11,316 nucleotides of DNA from JBDSTZ01 sp039927975. GTDB lineage: Bacteria; Pseudomonadota; Gammaproteobacteria; Burkholderiales; Burkholderiaceae_D. The stretch spans positions 1 to 11,316 of the forward strand of contig JBDSTZ010000360.1 of NCBI GenBank assembly GCA_039927975.1, written 5' to 3'. The position numbers were made by a program, and so were the translations under genes. The notes beneath the pieces are model-generated. The model was not told the origin of the DNA. It saw nothing but the letters and a program-made list of their open reading frames with translations, and searched no databases. This document shows, piece after piece, positions 7,261 through 11,316 of this stretch (its first letter is position 1; each line of letters begins with the position of its first letter).

Positions 7261-8403
7261 CTAATCGTTAATGAACCGCGCAAGGATACGCAAATCCGCG
7301 CCAACTTGCTTGATCTCGTGAAATTTCAAGGTCTGCTTCTGGTCCAGCGAGGCCAGCGGCCCGAGCGCGAACATACCTTGCGCGTCGCCGATCAGGCAGG
7401 GCGCCAGGTAGACCAGCAGCTCGTCGACGCAGCCTTCGCGGATGAGCGAGCCGTTCAGTTTGGCGCCGGCTTCCACGTGCAGCTCGTTGACACCCCGGCG
7501 CCCCAATTCGCGCATCAGCTCGGGCAAGTCGACCTTGCCGGCCGCGTTCGGCAACTCCAGCACCTCGTGGCCCGCCTCGACCAGCGCGGCCCGCTTGGCG
7601 GGATCGGCCTCGGCGCACACGATCCAGCAGGCGTCGCCGGTCAAGACCTTCGCTTCCAGCGAGATCTCGAGCTTGCTGTCGACGACAATGCGGCGCGGCT
7701 GGCGCGGCGTCTTCACCGCGCGCACATTGAGTTGCGGGTCGTCGGCCTTGACGGTACCGATGCCGGTCAGGATGGCGGACGCGCGGGCGCGCCAGGCGTG
7801 GCCGTCGGCGCGCGCCTCCGGCCCCGTAATCCATTGACTCTCGCCGCTGTGCAGCGCCGTCATGCCGTCAAGGCTGGCGGCGCTTTTCAGGCGTACCCAC
7901 GGCAGTCCGCGCCGCATGCGCGAGAAAAAGCCAATGTTCAGCTCATAAGCCTCGTCGGCCAGCAGGCCGCATTCGACCGCGATGCCGGCCGCCTCCAGCC
8001 GCGCCAGGCCCTGGCCGGCCACTTGCGGGTTGGGGTCGCGCATGGCCGCCACCACGCGGCCAAGGCCGGCGCGCACCAGCGCGTCCGCACACGGCGGCGT
8101 GCGGCCGTGGTGGCTGCACGGCTCGAGGGTGACGTAGGCGGTGGCCCCGCGCACGTCGATGCCGCGCGCCTCGGCGTCGCGCAGGGCCGATATCTCGGCG
8201 TGCGCCTGGCCGGCCGGCTGGGTGTGGCCGGCGCCGAGGATCACGCCGTCGCGCACGATCACGCAGCCGATGCGCGGGTTCGGATCGGTGATGAACATGC
8301 CCCTGGCGGCCCATTCCAGGGCCAGCCGCATGGCGTCGGTGTCGGTCAGTATGTGCACATTGCGCTTTACGGTAAAAAGAGTCGCATCCGGCGATGCGTT
8401 CAT
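7261..8403 (-). CDS. ribD: Bifunctional diaminohydroxyphosphoribosylaminopyrimidine deaminase / 5-amino-6-(5-phosphoribosylamino)uracil reductase
   Basis: A 380-residue bifunctional enzyme for the second and third steps of riboflavin synthesis from GTP. The N-terminal deaminase domain (about 20-165) has the cytidine-deaminase-type zinc site: HAE (H68, E70) and PCSHHGRTPPC (C96 and C105). It is followed by DPNPQVAGQGL, as in E. coli RibD. The C-terminal NADPH-dependent reductase domain (about 168-377) shows RLKSAASLDGMTAL, SGESQWITGPEAR, LTGIGTVKADDPQLNVR and HVEAGAKLNGSLI. The start at 8403 gives an ATGA overlap with the stop of the upstream pilin-like gene; no Shine-Dalgarno is seen, so translation probably depends on coupling. 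The first 18 or so residues are not conserved, and an internal GTG near 8352 is a less likely start. No FMN riboswitch could be recognised in front of it. Confidence 0.97.
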   Translation of the reverse strand: MNASPDATLFTVKRNVHILTDTDAMRLALEWAARGMFITDPNPRIGCVIVRDGVILGAGHTQPAGQAHAEISALRDAEARGIDVRGATAYVTLEPCSHHGRTPPCADALVRAGLGRVVAAMRDPNPQVAGQGLARLEAAGIAVECGLLADEAYELNIGFFSRMRRGLPWVRLKSAASLDGMTALHSGESQWITGPEARADGHAWRARASAILTGIGTVKADDPQLNVRAVKTPRQPRRIVVDSKLEISLEAKVLTGDACWIVCAEADPAKRAALVEAGHEVLELPNAAGKVDLPELMRELGRRGVNELHVEAGAKLNGSLIREGCVDELLVYLAPCLIGDAQGMFALGPLASLDQKQTLKFHEIKQVGADLRILARFIND

Positions 8404-8993
8404 GGATCGTGGTCGACGCCAGCGCAACTGGCGCCGTCGCGGGCCGGGTCGCAGGTGCGCGCGCGGCCCAGCATGTTGATTTTAATACGCCGCGTGTACG
8501 CGCCGTGAAACAGCGACACCGTGCCCCAGCGCGCGGCCAGGCTGCTGCCGTCGGTGCAGCCGCGCCCCTGTGCATTGTAGGCGATATAGGTGCGGCCCGG
8601 CTTGCCGGAAAAGGCCGACTCGATGTGGATGCCCGCAGCCAGCGGGCCGTGGGCGGCGATCACCTCGTCATGCTCGCCCGGCAGGTCGTCCTCGTCGCGG
8701 TCGACGAACACCACCCAGCCTTGTTCCCAGCCGCCGCTGGCGACCGGCGCCAGCTGGACCCGTTCGCCGCGCGCGATCGCCTGCCAGCGGGTCGCTTCGA
8801 TCGCATCGAACAGATCGGCCGCGGCCACCTTGAGCTGCTGCGCGCGCAGCAGATCGTGCAGGTTGGGCGCAGCCAGCGCCATCAGGATCAGGCAAATGGC
8901 CACCACCACCATCAGCTCGGCCAGAACGAAGCCGCGCTGGCGGGGCATGACCGGCGCTGGCCTGGCGGGGACGAAACTGCGCAGGTGGCTCAT
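8400..8993 (-). CDS. fimT: GspH/FimT family type IV pseudopilin
   Basis: A 197-residue prepilin-like protein, probably a minor pilin that primes pilus assembly at the inner membrane. The prepilin peptidase site is PRQRG^FVLAE (cleavage after G21, Glu at mature position 5). It is followed by the hydrophobic helix LMVVVAICLILMALAAPN and a GspH/FimT globular domain with a GWVVFVDRDEDD block. The C-terminus (NMLGRARTCDPARDGASC) holds cysteines C181 and C190, plus C146 earlier, as expected for a disulphide-closed FimT end. The start at 8993 gives an ATGA overlap with pilE and a 21-residue leader. An internal ATG at 8948 would give a more usual 6-residue leader (MPRQRG) but has no clear Shine-Dalgarno. 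The stop overlaps the ribD start. The FimT/FimU distinction cannot be made safely. Confidence 0.88.
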   Translation of the reverse strand: MSHLRSFVPARPAPVMPRQRGFVLAELMVVVAICLILMALAAPNLHDLLRAQQLKVAAADLFDAIEATRWQAIARGERVQLAPVASGGWEQGWVVFVDRDEDDLPGEHDEVIAAHGPLAAGIHIESAFSGKPGRTYIAYNAQGRGCTDGSSLAARWGTVSLFHGAYTRRIKINMLGRARTCDPARDGASCAGVDHDP

Positions 8994-9439
8994 GGCCAGC
9001 ACCTTGCCGCCACGCCGCTCGCGGCGCGTTCGCCTGCGCTGTTGAGTGTCAGTTCGCCGCATTCGCCGTCGCGAAAACGCGCATCGACACGGCCGCTGCC
9101 AGGGATGGCGCGCAGTTGCACGCATTCGGTCAAGGTGTGTCCGGCGCACGGCGCCGCCCGCAATTCGTAGGCACTGGCAGTGGCCGCGCTGCCCGAATAC
9201 CACTTGAATCGGCGCTCTTCAGGATCGGTCGACTCGGCCGAGAACGCGCTGTAACTGTTATGCAGGGTATAAAAGCGCTCTTGCTGCTGCATGATTTCGA
9301 TCAGCGCGATCTGGCCTTCGACGCGCCGCGTTCGCGTGATGTACGAGGTATAGCTCGGATAGGCGACCGCCGCCAGAATGCCGACGATGCACAGCACAAT
9401 CATTACTTCAATCAGGGTAAATCCGGCCCTGCGCTGCAT
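8990..9439 (-). CDS. pilE: Type IV pilus minor pilin PilE
   Basis: A 149-residue type IV prepilin. The leader MQRRAG is cut before F7, giving FTLIEVMIVLCIVGILAAVAYPSY with the essential Glu at mature position 5 (E11). The middle has the usual RVEGQIALIEIMQQQERFYT helix end and a tyrosine-rich turn (YTLHNSYSAF). The C-terminal half reads ECGELTLNSAGERAASGVAARCW, the PilE-type ending. Four cysteines (98, 106, 127, 147) can form two disulphides. The start at 9439 is chosen for its AGGAGG site 5 nt upstream and the short leader; an in-frame ATG at 9463 would only lengthen the leader. It lies downstream of pilY1, as in other type IV pilus clusters, and its stop overlaps fimT by ATGA. Confidence 0.93.
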   Translation of the reverse strand: MQRRAGFTLIEVMIVLCIVGILAAVAYPSYTSYITRTRRVEGQIALIEIMQQQERFYTLHNSYSAFSAESTDPEERRFKWYSGSAATASAYELRAAPCAGHTLTECVQLRAIPGSGRVDARFRDGECGELTLNSAGERAASGVAARCWP

Positions 9440-9583
9440 GCTCCCCTCCTCGCTTGATGTCATTGTGTTGTTGCAGATTGGTGGTCTACAAATAAGGTTT
9501 GGCTTTGGCGATGCTCTGCGTGCGACGATGTCGACTTTCTTGAAGTGAGCGCACGGCCAATGTCACTGCGCCCTGCTCCGGGG
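9440..9583 (-). other. 144-bp intergenic gap between pilY1 and pilE
   Basis: This is the only sizeable gap in the minus-strand gene series and the most likely place for a promoter feeding pilE-fimT-ribD-ribE. Reading the minus strand, no convincing -35/-10 pair was found, and there is no hairpin plus T-run marking the end of pilY1. A small inverted repeat CGAC-ATC-GTCG (9523-9533) is visible. One frame reads through most of the gap without a stop, but as the tail of a frame antiparallel or shifted to pilY1, with no sign of coding. Confidence 0.45.
9445..9450 (-). promoter_or_regulatory. Strong ribosome-binding site AGGAGG for pilE
   Basis: A perfect AGGAGG on the minus strand lies 5 nt before the ATG at 9439. 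It is the strongest Shine-Dalgarno in the minus-strand gene series and fixes the pilE start. The overlapping genes after it (fimT, ribD) show none, so this site may drive much of the coupled translation. Confidence 0.85.
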
Positions 9584-11316
9584 TCAACGCGTTTTCCTGG
9601 CTGCGGCGTGCAGGTCGCGCCAGTTCGCCACTTCGCGCCAGCTGATGCGTTTCGCCGGCAGGCCAACCTTCACCTGCGTCAGCAGTGGCGGAGCGCCGTC
9701 GGCGCGCCATCGCAGCAGCCCGATGGTGCGGACCGCACGCGCGCCACCGGTCGGATCGGCCTGACCGACGCTGGCGAACAGGTCGAAGATCAGCGGCACG
9801 GGATCTGTCCGCCCTCGCACGATGTCGCCAGTGCGCCTGCCGCTGATCGCGTATCCGTCGGGGGTGAAGCTGAAACCGCTCAGCGAGTCGAGCACGTAGG
9901 TACGCGATGCGGGACCGGCGCATGGGTCGGCGCCAGGAATGACGGTGTTGACGAACAAAGTGCCGGCAGCGAGCGCCGGGCTGCCGGCCGCCCGCTCGCC
10001 GTCGCCGCGGGCGTTGGGAAAATCGACGTACCAGCCTTTGACCGCGCCGCCGTAGTCGAATTCGGCGCCAGTAATGGTGGCGCTGGCGCCGGCCGACGCA
10101 GTGCGGGCCGCCAACTGGCTGCGTGAGCGCACTGGTGCGATCGGCGTGGCGCCGCTGTCATGAATGGCGTACATCGACTGCGGCGCGAAGCTCGACGCTT
10201 GCAGGTCGGCGCTTTCGATCAGTTTGCCGGTGGCGAACAACACCAGATAGCCGCCGCCTGGCGCAAACACCACCTTCGGCGCATGCGTGATCGGCTGGCG
10301 CAAAGCGGCGCTGTCGCGTGCCTCGAACAGGACGGCGCCGCTCGACGTCCGCGCAGCGTCCAGATCGAAGCGCCACAGTCGGCCCTGCAAGTCGCCGCTG
10401 TAGGCAAAGCGCGCGCTGCCGTCGGCGGCGACCGCGAGCGCGGGGGGGCCAAGTGCGTTGGAAAGGCCAGGTTCGGCGGCCGGCGCGGCCAGCCGGTAGT
10501 AGTTGACACCGAGCTTCCAGCGTTCGCGTGGCGGCTTGTCGAGCGCCAGCAGGAACAGCGCGCCGGCCGGATCGGCGTGCGCGTCGTCCTCGCCGTAGTT
10601 GTTGATGCCGCTGGCGACGACGGCGAAGTGGCGGTAGACGGGCACTTTGTCCTTGGTGCCGACCTTGATTTTGGCGATCAGCGGCGGGCTGCGCACGTGG
10701 CCCATCGCGCTGTCGTCGCGCTCGGTAAATTCCCACAGCGCGCCCTTGCCGCTGGCGAAGGCGGCCGGGTTGGTGACGTCGAGCGCGAACACGCCGCGCG
10801 CGCCCATTCCCATGCCCGATACCAGCACCGAGCTCCAGTGGCCGCCAAGCGAGGCCTCGCCGTAGCCGGCGCTGGCGTCGACATAGGGACGGTGCCGATA
10901 GGTTGGGCTGCTCAGCTCACCGATCACCGGCAGCAGCGCCTGCGGCACGTAGGCGAACAATTCGGCGCCGGTTTCGGTGTCGAAGGCGTGCAGCATGCCG
11001 TCATTGGCGCCGACGTAGACGGCGTTCGCGCGCGCCTTGTTGCGTTCGTAGAAGCGCGCATAGCCTGGTCCCTGCACCGATGCCGACGGCGCGCCGACCA
11101 GCAGCGGCGTGGAGGTCATGCTGTCGCCGAGGATGCCAGTTCGGCGTCGAAATATCCCGCTGCCCCCGCCAGCCCCGCTTGAACGGCCGCCGCCCTTGCC
11201 GGCCTCGCGTGAACGGTCGCCGCGCAGGTAGGCTAGGCGCGCCTCGCCAAGCCCGTCGCGCATGCCGCCGCCGGGCACGGAGTCGAGCCATCCGCGCGCT
11301 TCGGCTGGCAGGCCGG
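9584..11316 (-). CDS. pilY1: PilY1-type pilus tip adhesin/assembly protein, C-terminal part (start beyond right edge)
   Basis: About 577 C-terminal residues of a PilC/PilY1-like protein, which sits at the type IV pilus tip and helps balance extension against retraction. The frame stays open to the right edge, so the GTG at 11278 is not the start. The visible part begins with the linker LRGDRSREA and, after a Gly/Ser-rich insert (about 11156-11200), GILGDSMTSTPLLVG. The beta-propeller follows: YVGANDGMLHAFDTETG, VLVSGMGMGARGVFALDVTNP, VVASGINNYGEDDAHADPAG and FAYSGDLQGRLWRFDLD, all landmarks of the family. The stretch before SGDLQG (10382-10438) lacks the acidic DxDxDG-type loop found in many PilY1 proteins. 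A C7 run on the coding strand lies at 10442-10448. The protein ends near RISWREV, as is usual for the family. The signal peptide and the variable N-terminal domain are not in view. Confidence 0.93.
   Translation of the reverse strand, partial: GLPAEARGWLDSVPGGGMRDGLGEARLAYLRGDRSREAGKGGGRSSGAGGGSGIFRRRTGILGDSMTSTPLLVGAPSASVQGPGYARFYERNKARANAVYVGANDGMLHAFDTETGAELFAYVPQALLPVIGELSSPTYRHRPYVDASAGYGEASLGGHWSSVLVSGMGMGARGVFALDVTNPAAFASGKGALWEFTERDDSAMGHVRSPPLIAKIKVGTKDKVPVYRHFAVVASGINNYGEDDAHADPAGALFLLALDKPPRERWKLGVNYYRLAAPAAEPGLSNALGPPALAVAADGSARFAYSGDLQGRLWRFDLDAARTSSGAVLFEARDSAALRQPITHAPKVVFAPGGGYLVLFATGKLIESADLQASSFAPQSMYAIHDSGATPIAPVRSRSQLAARTASAGASATITGAEFDYGGAVKGWYVDFPNARGDGERAAGSPALAAGTLFVNTVIPGADPCAGPASRTYVLDSLSGFSFTPDGYAISGRRTGDIVRGRTDPVPLIFDLFASVGQADPTGGARAVRTIGLLRWRADGAPPLLTQVKVGLPAKRISWREVANWRDLHAAARKTR

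Noticed and set aside
7306..8508. 400-codon open frame on the plus strand opposite ribD
   Set aside because: The conserved RibD motifs on the minus strand explain this stretch. The plus-strand product has no recognisable motif.
8404..8993. FMN riboswitch in front of ribD
   Set aside because: ribD starts inside the stop of fimT, so there is no untranslated leader, and no conserved RFN-type helices were recognised.
9486..9600. Minus-strand frame across the pilY1-pilE gap containing EQGAVTLAV, faintly like the start of a PilX-type pilin
   Set aside because: No start codon with a ribosome site, no hydrophobic helix after the short match, and the frame continues out of shifted pilY1 sequence. 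Taken as chance.

Overview
The window looks like a chromosomal stretch from a high-GC betaproteobacterium. The best guess is Oxalobacteraceae (Massilia/Duganella/Janthinobacterium-like). This rests on the strong GC bias at third codon positions, the style of the PilY1/PilE/FimT proteins, and a rib gene pair next to type IV pilus genes. The genus is inferred, not proven.

Layout, left to right. (1) Positions 1-1811 (+) hold the 3' two thirds of a large M16 (pitrilysin/insulinase) zinc-peptidase gene; its catalytic N-terminal end lies outside the window. A 207-bp gap follows, with a strong hairpin just after the stop and, further on, an AT-rich promoter/operator region. (2) Positions 2019-3766 (+) hold a two-gene unit: a MarR-type regulator whose stop overlaps (ATGA) the start of an MFS exporter. 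(3) On the minus strand from 6580 to 3767 lies a complete paralogue of the first M16 gene, encoding an exported 937-residue enzyme with an intact HxxEH site. Its stop codon abuts the MFS stop codon with no base between. (4) Also on the minus strand, reading right to left: pilY1 (C-terminal two thirds or so of the gene, running off the right edge), a 144-bp gap, pilE, a fimT/gspH-type pseudopilin, ribD and ribE, then the M16 gene.

How the genes fit together. pilY1, pilE and fimT encode the tip adhesin and minor pilins of a type IV pilus. pilE overlaps fimT by ATGA, fimT overlaps ribD by ATGA, and the ribE ribosome-binding site lies over the ribD stop. So pilE-fimT-ribD-ribE, and possibly the M16 gene 34 bp further on, looks like one transcription unit joining minor pilin and riboflavin synthesis genes. 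RibD carries out the second and third steps of riboflavin synthesis and RibE the last. The ribBA-ribH-nusB genes that often follow ribE in Burkholderiales are not here; the M16/MarR/MFS block takes their place.

No tRNA, rRNA, CRISPR array, insertion sequence or FMN riboswitch was seen, and nothing in the window amounts to a clearly new system. The points most worth a second look are the tail-to-tail M16 paralogues around a regulator/exporter pair, the pilin-riboflavin translational coupling, the non-acidic loop in the PilY1 propeller, and the hairpin at 1822-1868.
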